NCBI GenBank assembly: GCA_027069035.1
Contig: JALXFI010000343.1
Coordinates: 1-12,487, forward strand
Source: a bacterium
GTDB lineage: Bacteria; Desulfobacterota; GWC2-55-46; S146-80; JALXFI01
DNA: 12,487 bases
Direction of reading: 5' to 3'
Made by a program: the position numbers and the translations under genes. Below are positions 1 to 6,360 of this stretch, piece after piece. The notes beneath the pieces were generated by a model that saw nothing but the letters and a program-made list of their open reading frames with translations, made no database searches and had not been told where the DNA came from. Numbering within the stretch: position 1 is the first letter of the stretch; every line of letters begins with the position of its first letter.

Positions 1-489
1 GCAGAAAATGATGTTCTTGAGCGGTATTGTGAGGCGTCTGTCCGGTATAATGCTCGTTATATAATCAGAGCGACAGCCGATAATCCACTTGTCGATATTT
101 TCGAGGGGAGAAGAGTTCTTGAGGAGATAGAATCCGGAAAGTGGGATTATGTGAGCATGCTCGGAGGGAATGGACTTCCTATGGGTGCCGGTCTTGAGGC
201 GTTTACCTTTACTGCAATAGAGAAGTCATGGAGGGAGGGAAAACTTCCTCATCATCGTGAGCATGTAAATGAATATATACTTGAAAACAGTGAGATGTTT
301 AACGCCTGTTTCATGAAGCCGTTACCGGAAAATGTCTGTCCCGAATTGAACCTTTCAGTCGACAGGGTTGAAGATAAGCTGTTTATTGAAAATATGCTTG
401 GAGAAATTGGATTTTCGGCAGTCAATGTTGAAATACGTGAGATAATTAAATGGTGGAAACTGCACAGCGGAAGATATTTATACGCTTAA
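1..489 (+). CDS. SpsF-like cytidylyltransferase family protein, C-terminal part (5' end outside window)
   Basis: The reading frame is open from base 1 and its N-terminus lies upstream of the window. The visible 162 residues match the second half of the SpsF / acylneuraminate cytidylyltransferase-like family. The segment R-A-T-A-D-N-P-L-V-D near the visible start is the family's conserved metal- and sugar-binding strand. It is followed by a D-Y-V-S strand, a G-L-P-x-G-x-G-L-E-A-F block and R-E-H-V-N-E-Y-I, all in the usual order, then an L-N-L-S-V-D-x-x-E-D block near the C-terminus. Family members are GT-A-fold nucleotidyltransferases that activate acidic or amino sugars as CMP (or similar) derivatives in spore coat, capsule, LPS or flagellar glycans. 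The nucleotide-binding N-terminal motif cannot be checked here. The end overlaps the next gene, a PseG/SpsG homologue, by 40 bp; that partnership supports a nonulosonic-acid-type pathway. The exact sugar is unknown. Confidence 0.85.
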   Translation, partial: AENDVLERYCEASVRYNARYIIRATADNPLVDIFEGRRVLEEIESGKWDYVSMLGGNGLPMGAGLEAFTFTAIEKSWREGKLPHHREHVNEYILENSEMFNACFMKPLPENVCPELNLSVDRVEDKLFIENMLGEIGFSAVNVEIREIIKWWKLHSGRYLYA

Positions 490-1511
490 ATGCAGGACAC
501 ATGGCAGGGATGGGACATCTTTTTAGAATGATGGAGCTTGCTGAAGAGTTGGAAAGGGACGATTATGACATAGAATTTCTCATAAAAAAAGATGGGGTTG
601 CGGAAAATATAATATCTGAAAAAAAATTCCGCTTTACACCTTTTAATCATGATGTAAATGAGGATGAGATTATAAGGCTTGTCTTTAACAGAGGTAATGC
701 GATAGATCTCTGGATTTACGATATTCTTGATACGGAAGAGGATTGGATTCGGTTGTTAAAGGAAAGAGAAGTATTGGTCCTTTGTATGGATGATCGCAAG
801 GGAGGTATGAGATGCGCTGATATTATTGTTAATCCGATAACCGGTTGCATGGAGAGTCTAACCGGTTTTTATGAAGATAAGCGATTATATGTTGGACCCG
901 AATATTCAATCCTGAACAGAAAAACAAAAAAATACAGGAAGGAACGAAAGGTTGCCGTACGGTCAAAGGGGTTCGATATCGGAGTATCAATGGGCGGCAG
1001 CGATACATATGGTAGTACTGTATTAATAGCCGAAGCCCTTAAATCTTTTTCATATTCAGGAACCGTTCATTTCTTTTTAGGTCCTTCGTATATTTTTGAA
1101 AAGGAATTAAATAGAGTGCTTAAGGATGTAGAATATTCTTATAATGTAGGGAGGTTTGTAGATGATCTGCATAAGGAGCTCGATAAGATGGATGTTGTCA
1201 TTTGTGGAGGAGGAGTTACACTCTTTGAAATATGTGCAATGGGTCTTCCAGCCCTTTCATTGGCAAATGAAGTACAAGAGGGAAATACCATAGCCTATTT
1301 TGAGGCGAGAGGGGCATGTATTAACATTGGTTCGCATACCTCATGTTCAGATAATATATTGCATAGTAAACATATGGAAAGGGCGCTTTATTCACACTCT
1401 ATTCTCAATTCTTTAAGCCGGAACGCAATGAGATTAGTGGACGCAAATGGACTGAATAGAGTTGTAAGAATAATCAATCAACTAATTACTGAGCGGATTA
1501 AGAATTGTTGA
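450..1511 (+). CDS. PseG/SpsG-like nucleotide-sugar hydrolase or glycosyltransferase
   Basis: A 353-residue GT-B-fold protein of the PseG/SpsG family. PseG removes UDP from UDP-2,4-diacetamido-2,4,6-trideoxy-altropyranose in pseudaminic acid synthesis; SpsG-type relatives act in spore coat and other surface glycans. The N-terminal signature is present as G-M-G-H-L-F-R around residues 20-26; the His at about 23 corresponds to the catalytic His of the family's G-x-G-H-x-x-R motif. A second Rossmann half begins with V-S-M-G-G-S-D near residue 180. The nucleotide-binding block is V-V-I-C-G-G-G-V-T-L-F-E-I-C-A-M-G-L-P, followed by N-E-V-Q-E-G-N where the family usually has a short N-Q motif. The ATG at 450 lies inside the upstream gene; a GTG at 453 is the only other close option, and a weak GTGAGA (437-442) precedes both. 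The 40 bp overlap suggests coupled translation with the cytidylyltransferase. Its exact substrate cannot be deduced. Confidence 0.82.
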   Translation: MVETAQRKIFIRLNAGHMAGMGHLFRMMELAEELERDDYDIEFLIKKDGVAENIISEKKFRFTPFNHDVNEDEIIRLVFNRGNAIDLWIYDILDTEEDWIRLLKEREVLVLCMDDRKGGMRCADIIVNPITGCMESLTGFYEDKRLYVGPEYSILNRKTKKYRKERKVAVRSKGFDIGVSMGGSDTYGSTVLIAEALKSFSYSGTVHFFLGPSYIFEKELNRVLKDVEYSYNVGRFVDDLHKELDKMDVVICGGGVTLFEICAMGLPALSLANEVQEGNTIAYFEARGACINIGSHTSCSDNILHSKHMERALYSHSILNSLSRNAMRLVDANGLNRVVRIINQLITERIKNC

Positions 1512-2497
1512 AGATCAACTTTCATCAAAATCCTTATGACAGCCCTGAACGTTTTTGGAAGTTCTATGGGAAACAGGGTGATTTTTTAAGCGCTTTTATA
1601 AATCGTATACAGTGGTACGAATACCCTCTTTATCATTTTGTGTCCGATTTTCCTCTTCATGTGGATATAGAAACATCGAGCAAGTGTAATATGTCGTGTC
1701 CTATGTGTTTTCGAAAGAATCTTAAGGAATCAGGTCAAATGGATTGGGAAACCTTTTGTAAGGTTGTAGATGAGTGTAAAGAGATGGGTATCTATTCTAT
1801 TCGCCTGAGCTGGCGCGGTGAAGCTCTGACTCATCCCCGTATCTTCGATATGATTGAGTATTCGATCGAAAAGATACCCAATGTCTCGTTTTTGACAAAC
1901 ACCTTTCTTGTAACCGAAAAAGTGGCGGATTTTCTTGTAGATGTCGGACTTTCTTATATTGGCTGTTCTTTTGATGGTATTGGCAGCATATACAACCGTA
2001 TCAGATCGCCTGCAAAGTTTGAAGAGAGTTACGAGAACCTCAGGTATTTGAAATCAAGACGGGACAAGCTCGGAAGGGCAAAGCCCCGGATTCGTGTCTG
2101 TTCCATATGGCCTGCCGTATCGAATGATCCGCAGGCCTACTATGACCGTATGAGCAAAGTTTCCGACCTTATTGTTGTCAATAACTACAAGAACTTTTCT
2201 GCTCCACCCGCCCCGATACCAGACTTTGTATGTCAATATCCGTGGGAACGTTTGATAGTGGCCTTTAACGGAAGGGTACAATGCTGTACCGGATGGAATT
2301 CAGATGATATTTCACTCGGGAATGTGGCGGAGAAAAGTCTCTGCGAGATGTGGCACGGTGATAAGTTAAACCGTCTCAGAAGTCTTCATAGAGAAGGGCG
2401 AAGGTTGGAACTGGAAAGCTGCTCAATATGCAGACATGGTAACGAGTTAACGGACCAGTCAATCTCTATAGAAGAGATTATAGAAAGGGGTTTTTGA
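1505..2497 (+). CDS. Radical SAM protein with twitch/SPASM-like C-terminal domain (copy 1)
   Basis: A 330-residue radical SAM enzyme. The cluster motif C-x3-C-x2-C is at Cys61, Cys65 and Cys68, and the SAM-binding GE dyad is in W-R-G-E-A-L-T-H-P (about 103-111). The C-terminal part has Cys243-x12-Gly-x4-Cys261, then Cys306-x2-Cys309. This four-Cys layout is that of a twitch domain binding one auxiliary [4Fe-4S] cluster, as in the sugar (aminocyclitol) dehydrogenase BtrN, rather than a full seven-Cys SPASM domain. The reaction is unknown; oxidation, epimerisation or dehydration of a sugar is possible from family precedent. The start is a TTG at 1505 or 1508, overlapping the stop of the hydrolase gene; no in-frame ATG occurs before the conserved D-F-P-L-H-V-D-I-E block, so a non-ATG start is required. 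It shares that block with the enzyme at 6361-7386, which points to a paralogue. Confidence 0.88.
   Translation: MLKINFHQNPYDSPERFWKFYGKQGDFLSAFINRIQWYEYPLYHFVSDFPLHVDIETSSKCNMSCPMCFRKNLKESGQMDWETFCKVVDECKEMGIYSIRLSWRGEALTHPRIFDMIEYSIEKIPNVSFLTNTFLVTEKVADFLVDVGLSYIGCSFDGIGSIYNRIRSPAKFEESYENLRYLKSRRDKLGRAKPRIRVCSIWPAVSNDPQAYYDRMSKVSDLIVVNNYKNFSAPPAPIPDFVCQYPWERLIVAFNGRVQCCTGWNSDDISLGNVAEKSLCEMWHGDKLNRLRSLHREGRRLELESCSICRHGNELTDQSISIEEIIERGF
2483..2490 (+). promoter_or_regulatory. Ribosome binding site of the 109-residue orphan gene
   Basis: GAAAGGGG lies 7 bp before the ATG at 2498, inside the 3' end of the preceding radical SAM gene. It supports translation of the small orphan frame that begins directly after the upstream stop codon. 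Confidence 0.6.
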
Positions 2498-2827
2498 ATG
2501 ATCAGCGGATGCCGATACTCTGACGAACGATTTGAAGTATATTTTGAGTTTCCCATGAGATGCGGTCTTGCCGATGAAATCGATGCGTTATTATGTGATA
2601 TTACATCTTTGGCAAAAGGTTCACTGATTGAGGATAAGGGCATGATTACAGGATTGAGTATTCCCTATAGTGGTTGGATGGAGTTGTTGTCTGCAAAAGG
2701 GCTTGGTGAAAAACTTGTAATTGAATTTGAGAGATTTTTTAAGATGAGACAATCCATCTGCAAAAAACCTATAGATATTGAAAGTGTAGTCAACGAAACT
2801 GAGGAGTTGAATATACAGGATGGATAA
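2498..2827 (+). CDS. Small protein of unknown function, between radical SAM and BKACE genes
   Basis: I do not recognise this 109-residue protein. It is probably genuine: the ATG follows the TGA of the upstream gene with no gap, a GAAAGGGG site precedes it at good spacing, and its own stop overlaps the ATG of the next gene by 8 bp. It looks soluble, with no signal peptide or membrane segment. The first half seems mixed alpha/beta (a strand such as F-E-V-Y-F-E-F, then an acidic helical stretch with D-E-I-D-A-L-L-C-D-I). The second half contains E-R-F-F-K-M-R-Q-S-I-C-K-K-P and an acidic tail. It lacks the D-S-L phosphopantetheine site of acyl carrier proteins and shows no metal-binding Cys or His pattern. 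Its position between a radical SAM enzyme and a BKACE suggests a role as a partner or small accessory subunit, but that rests on context only. Confidence 0.6.
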   Translation: MISGCRYSDERFEVYFEFPMRCGLADEIDALLCDITSLAKGSLIEDKGMITGLSIPYSGWMELLSAKGLGEKLVIEFERFFKMRQSICKKPIDIESVVNETEELNIQDG

Positions 2828-3695
2828 GCTGATAGTAAACCTTGTTCCTACAGGCATGATTCCTACCAAAAAAGATACTTCTTATGTTCCTGTTGAGCCG
2901 GATGAGATAATCGATGATGTTCTGGGTTGCTGTGAGATTGGAGTAACTATGGTGCATCTTCATGCCCGTGACAGAGACGGTGTACCTACATGGAAACCTG
3001 AAATATATGAGAAAATTATACTTGGAATAAGAAGATTTTATCCCGATGTTATTGTTTGTGTGTCAACAAGTGGTCGCAACTATAACGAATTGAGTAAACG
3101 GATGGCAGTGCTGGAGCTTTCCAAAGATGCAAAACCGGATATGGCCAGCCTTACACTTAGTTCTCTTAACTTCAACAAGCAGGCAAGTGTGAATCAGCCT
3201 GAGACAATAATGGCGCTTGCCGAAAAGATGGCAGAGTATGATATTCGGCCTGAGCTTGAAGCATTCGATCTTGGAATGATCAATTATGCGAAATATCTCA
3301 TCAGAAAAGGTTTCCTTAAAAGGCCGTATTATTTTAATCTCATCTTCGGAAATATAGCATGTGCCCAGGCCAACCTTCTTTCTGTAGGATTGATGACCAA
3401 CGAACTGCCTGAAAAATCTTATTGCAGTCTTGGTGGTGTCGGAAACTTTCAGCAGACTATTAATGCGCTTGCAGTTGTTTCAGGTTTTGGGGTAAGGATT
3501 GGCCTTGAGGACAATATATGGTTTGACCGGGAGAGAACAAAGCTTGCAACCAACAGGATGCTTCTTGAGAGACTTTTAATGATTGGTGAATCTTTGGGCA
3601 GAACGGTGATGTCCCCCTGTGAAGCACGCGGAATTCTTGGTTTGAGGGAGGTAAAGATGACCGATAACGTATGCAGAGAGGCCGGTCATGGATAA
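2820..3695 (+). CDS. Beta-keto acid cleavage enzyme (BKACE, DUF849; Kce-like)
   Basis: A 291-residue TIM-barrel protein of the BKACE (DUF849) family. The founding member, 3-keto-5-aminohexanoate cleavage enzyme (Kce), converts a beta-keto acid plus acetyl-CoA into an acyl-CoA plus acetoacetate. The zinc-binding H-L-H-A-R-D is at 46-51 (His46, His48), and G-L-E-D-N near the C-terminus supplies Glu230 and Asp231, with Arg226 in V-R-I-G. As I recall Kce numbering, these positions coincide exactly, as does Ser82 in V-S-T-S-G. P-E-L-E-A-F-D-L-G-M and the final E-A-R-G-I-L-G-L are further family blocks. Residue 14 is Ile, where Kce has a Glu proposed to contact the substrate's amino group, so the substrate probably differs from the lysine-fermentation intermediate. 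A GAGGAG at 2801-2806 precedes the ATG. It overlaps both neighbours by 8 bp, and the downstream acyltransferase is a plausible consumer of its acyl-CoA product. Confidence 0.9.
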   Translation: MDKLIVNLVPTGMIPTKKDTSYVPVEPDEIIDDVLGCCEIGVTMVHLHARDRDGVPTWKPEIYEKIILGIRRFYPDVIVCVSTSGRNYNELSKRMAVLELSKDAKPDMASLTLSSLNFNKQASVNQPETIMALAEKMAEYDIRPELEAFDLGMINYAKYLIRKGFLKRPYYFNLIFGNIACAQANLLSVGLMTNELPEKSYCSLGGVGNFQQTINALAVVSGFGVRIGLEDNIWFDRERTKLATNRMLLERLLMIGESLGRTVMSPCEARGILGLREVKMTDNVCREAGHG

Positions 3696-4347
3696 GTATG
3701 TTATTCTGGGTGTGGGTAAGTATATTGTAAATATTGAAGAAATACTTGATGCCGGTTATAGTAAAAAGCTGGAGCGCTCTTACGAGATATTAGGGTTTAT
3801 TGACTCGGATTCCCGAAAACATGGTAAAGATTATTATGGATTCAAGGTGTTGGGTTCTGTAGATATTTTGAATGATTTGGGTAAGGATTTAAATATTGTA
3901 TCATTTATAAATCCTGTGGGACGCCATGAGGTGCTCTCTTTCTTATCAGGCATATCCGGTCTCCTGTTCCCGAATATAATTCATCCATCGGCTGTTATCT
4001 CTCCGAGAGCGAAGATAGGGCATGGTAATATTTTTGCCCAGAACGTAATTGTAGCACCGTATGTAACCATAGGTGATTTTAATCATCTTAACTATGCTGT
4101 ATCTATTGGTCATCACTGCAGGATTGGCAATTTTACAACCTGTAATGGAGGTGCCCATATTGCCGGCAGTTCTGTCCTTGAAGATATGGTCTTTGTAGGA
4201 CCGGGCGCCGTAATTATTGATGGTGTGACCGTAGGCTCACTGGCAAGGGTCGGAGCTAATGCCGTTGTAAGAAAAGATGTCCCTTCGGGTGATACGGTTG
4301 TGGGGGTTCCCGCAAAATCACTTAATGTGAAGACGGTTAAAAAGTAG
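3688..4347 (+). CDS. NeuD/PglD-type sugar O- or N-acyltransferase (hexapeptide-repeat)
   Basis: A 219-residue protein with the two-part layout of NeuD/PglD acyltransferases. Residues 1-90 form a nucleotide-sugar-binding Rossmann-like domain (Y-V-I-L-G-V-G at the start, I-L-G-F-I-D-S-D at about 34-41). Residues from about 97 form a left-handed beta-helix, seen as hexapeptide repeats from I-I-H-P-S-A-V-I-S-P through I-G-H-G, V-T-I-G-D, C-R-I-G-N and V-G-P-G-A-V. It ends in the usual V-V-G-V-P-A-K-S. The catalytic His is most likely His142 in S-I-G-H-H-C-R-I-G, where relatives have G-H-D-C. The enzyme would transfer an acetyl or other acyl group from CoA to a sugar hydroxyl or amine in the cytoplasm. 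The glycine-rich N-terminal loop is G-V-G-K-Y rather than the common G-x-G-G-H. AGAGAGG at 3675-3681 sits 6 bp before the ATG, within the BKACE gene. The overlap with the BKACE suggests a shared step. Confidence 0.87.
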   Translation: MDKYVILGVGKYIVNIEEILDAGYSKKLERSYEILGFIDSDSRKHGKDYYGFKVLGSVDILNDLGKDLNIVSFINPVGRHEVLSFLSGISGLLFPNIIHPSAVISPRAKIGHGNIFAQNVIVAPYVTIGDFNHLNYAVSIGHHCRIGNFTTCNGGAHIAGSSVLEDMVFVGPGAVIIDGVTVGSLARVGANAVVRKDVPSGDTVVGVPAKSLNVKTVKK

Positions 4348-4375
4348 ATTTCTGAGATGCAGTTACAATAAACTT

Positions 4376-5362
4376 ATGACTATTCCTTACAGGATGCTGG
4401 GCAATACATGCCTGTCAGTCAGCGTTATTGGTATTGGAGGCCGCCAGATCGGCGGAGCAATTGATTACAAAGGAAGACCGGTGAATACGGAAGGTTTTGA
4501 CAGAAAATCATGCCTTATGTTGCTCAGCGAGGCGGTTGAGCATGGAATAAACTTTTGTGAGACCTCAGATATGTATGGTCGAAGTGAAGAGATTATAGGA
4601 GAGTTCCTGAGAGAAAGATATAAAACTATTATTGTTTCTACTAAATGTGGTGTTTCTCCGCATGGTGGTTTTGACCTGTCACCTTTACACATCAGGAAGT
4701 CGATTGAGGGAAGTCTTGACAGATTGAACATGGAGAATCTGGATATTTATCTTGGAACCGTATCTGATTTTAAACGTATTGATCTTGACTCTGCTATGGA
4801 AACATTTCTTAAGCTGAAAGAAGAGGGGAAGGCAGGGTATATCGGTTTTTCGGTCAAAAGCCGTGAGGATGCTGAATACCTCCTCTCCAAAGGTGGAATT
4901 GATGTCCTTGAGATAGAGTATAATCTTTTTAATGTGGAATTTGGTCTTGATGTCATTCCTGCATGCCGGGATATGGGGGTGGGTGTAATTATAAAATCAC
5001 CTTTGAATAAAGGTGTTCTTACAGGGAAGTATGGGACGGATGCAGTATTTGATGAGTATGATATTCGGAGCGTTTATCTTACCGGAGATGAATTGTCTTT
5101 CAGAAATAAATGGATCGATGATTTCTGTTCTGAGTTCTCTGTAGAGAGAGACCGGATAAGGGAGGTAGCATTGCGTTTTATTCTATCAAATCCTCACGTT
5201 TCAACAATAGCCCTTGGAATGAGTTCCATAAAGCAGCTTCTTGAGAATATTGAAACTGCGAAACTTCCGCCTATAAATCTGGAAGAGCGGATATCTATTG
5301 AAAAATATTCATATGACAACAGAGAGGGATTTGAATGGAGATTGCCGGAAATAAGAAGATAG
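4376..5362 (+). CDS. Aldo/keto reductase-family protein with altered catalytic tetrad
   Basis: A 328-residue aldo/keto reductase-fold protein. Family hallmarks are R-M-L-G-N-T at the N-terminus, I-N-F-C-E-T-S-D-M-Y-G-R-S-E-E (59-72), I-V-S-T-K-C-G (86-92), L-D-R-L-N-M-E-N-L-D-I-Y (114-125), G-Y-I-G-F-S and I-I-K-S-P-L-N-K-G-V-L-T-G-K-Y. By motif alignment the catalytic tetrad Asp-Tyr-Lys-His is here Glu62, Tyr67, Lys90 and Thr128: the Asp is conservatively changed and the His of the usual Y-L-x-H segment is missing. Tyr and Lys, the core pair, are kept. Either the enzyme reduces or oxidises a sugar with modified chemistry (Asp or His changes occur in some steroid-reductase and lyase-like members), or it has another role. 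A 28 bp gap separates it from the acyltransferase gene and no clear ribosome binding site precedes the ATG. Its 3' end overlaps the next gene by 28 bp. Confidence 0.85.
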   Translation: MTIPYRMLGNTCLSVSVIGIGGRQIGGAIDYKGRPVNTEGFDRKSCLMLLSEAVEHGINFCETSDMYGRSEEIIGEFLRERYKTIIVSTKCGVSPHGGFDLSPLHIRKSIEGSLDRLNMENLDIYLGTVSDFKRIDLDSAMETFLKLKEEGKAGYIGFSVKSREDAEYLLSKGGIDVLEIEYNLFNVEFGLDVIPACRDMGVGVIIKSPLNKGVLTGKYGTDAVFDEYDIRSVYLTGDELSFRNKWIDDFCSEFSVERDRIREVALRFILSNPHVSTIALGMSSIKQLLENIETAKLPPINLEERISIEKYSYDNREGFEWRLPEIRR

Positions 5363-6315
5363 ATCCTTTAAAACTCTACTATACCAAGGAATACTATAAG
5401 GATATCTCGGCGCATGAGGTTATCGGCTTTCCGAAGATTCTTCTTTTACAGGCGAGTTCTTACTGCAACTTTACCTGCATCATGTGCAGGAGGCGCAATC
5501 ATCTGCCTGAACGTGAAAAAACCGGGCTTGGAGAGGGGAATATGTCATTAAGACTTGTCGAAAAACTTGTTGACGAGTGCAGAGGGGAAAAGGGTTTTCT
5601 TGGTTTTCATTTTGCTGAATATGGTGAACCCTTGATGAACCCTGAGATGATGAGTATCATCTCTTCCATAAGTAAGGCAGGTCTTAACAGCCAGATTGTA
5701 ACCAATGGGTATTATCTGGATGATGAAATGTGTCGCAGTCTGATTGAGGCGGGGTTAAGCAAGATAAAGATTTCATTTCAAGGTGCTACACCAGAAAAGT
5801 ACCGTTTCTGGAGAAATAATGACCATTATGACCATGTAGTGAGAAATGTGCTGAACCTTGTAAGGATTCGAGATGAGTCTCGGAGCAGACTCTTTGTTCA
5901 AGTTGGCACAAGTTCATGTGATGATACTGAAGAAGATCTGTATAAGTTTATCGAGTTTTGGAAGGATATAGTCGATCATGTTTATTGGAACTATACCGCC
6001 CTTCTCCATATTAAAGATAATTCGGTCATTGATAGTCTTAAAATTCTCCGTCAGGCGCCAAAGAAGACCGAAAGATGTAATGACCCGTTTTTGAGGATGA
6101 CTATCGTGTGGAACGGCATGGTTACACAGTGTGTAAGTGACGAGGAGAATTTTATCGGAAATTTGAACAAACAGACGATCAAAGATATATGGAACTCCAG
6201 GGAAATGAATAAGAACAGGAAGGTTATACTTGAAAAAGGTAATTGTCTTACCCATTGTGAGTACTGTACCAGTCAGCCTGAAGAGACACGTTCTTATACC
6301 TACCGTTATGAATAA
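5335..6315 (+). CDS. Radical SAM protein with twitch/SPASM-like C-terminal domain (copy 2)
   Basis: A 326-residue radical SAM enzyme. C-x3-C-x2-C is at Cys44, Cys48 and Cys51 in S-S-Y-C-N-F-T-C-I-M-C, and the GE dyad is in A-E-Y-G-E-P-L-M-N-P (94-103). The auxiliary-cluster domain shows Cys248-x12-Gly261-x4-Cys266 and then Cys304, Cys308 and Cys311 (C-x3-C-x2-C), one Cys more than the other three twitch enzymes here. It is the most divergent of the four: it lacks the D-F-P-L-H block before the first Cys and has G-F-P-K-I-L-L-L-Q-A instead. A characteristic V-W-N-G-M-V-T-Q-C strand precedes I-G-N-L, then a K-D-I-W-N helix. The start ATG is well supported by AGAGAGGGA at 5321-5329. It overlaps the reductase gene by 28 bp, which suggests translational coupling. 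Substrate unknown; the context favours a sugar or nucleotide sugar. Confidence 0.87.
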   Translation: MEIAGNKKIDPLKLYYTKEYYKDISAHEVIGFPKILLLQASSYCNFTCIMCRRRNHLPEREKTGLGEGNMSLRLVEKLVDECRGEKGFLGFHFAEYGEPLMNPEMMSIISSISKAGLNSQIVTNGYYLDDEMCRSLIEAGLSKIKISFQGATPEKYRFWRNNDHYDHVVRNVLNLVRIRDESRSRLFVQVGTSSCDDTEEDLYKFIEFWKDIVDHVYWNYTALLHIKDNSVIDSLKILRQAPKKTERCNDPFLRMTIVWNGMVTQCVSDEENFIGNLNKQTIKDIWNSREMNKNRKVILEKGNCLTHCEYCTSQPEETRSYTYRYE

Positions 6316-6360
6316 CTGATTAAAGCCTTTACAATATCCATTTAATTTCACAGCTTTTTT

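Noticed and set aside
2498..2827. Small gene as an acyl carrier protein or a radical-SAM peptide substrate
   Set aside because: No D-S-L phosphopantetheine site, no leader-core layout, no repeated Cys or Gly core; length and composition fit a folded soluble protein.
6321..6360. Possible rho-independent terminator, with AAAGC and GCTTT as a stem followed by a T-run
   Set aside because: The stem is only 5 bp with a loop of about 25 nt and one GC-poor arm; it would not be stable, and the T-run leads directly into a start codon.
6328..6360. TTTACA as a promoter -35 element upstream of the gene at 6361
   Set aside because: No plausible -10 hexamer lies 16-18 bp downstream; the expected place reads CAGCTT.
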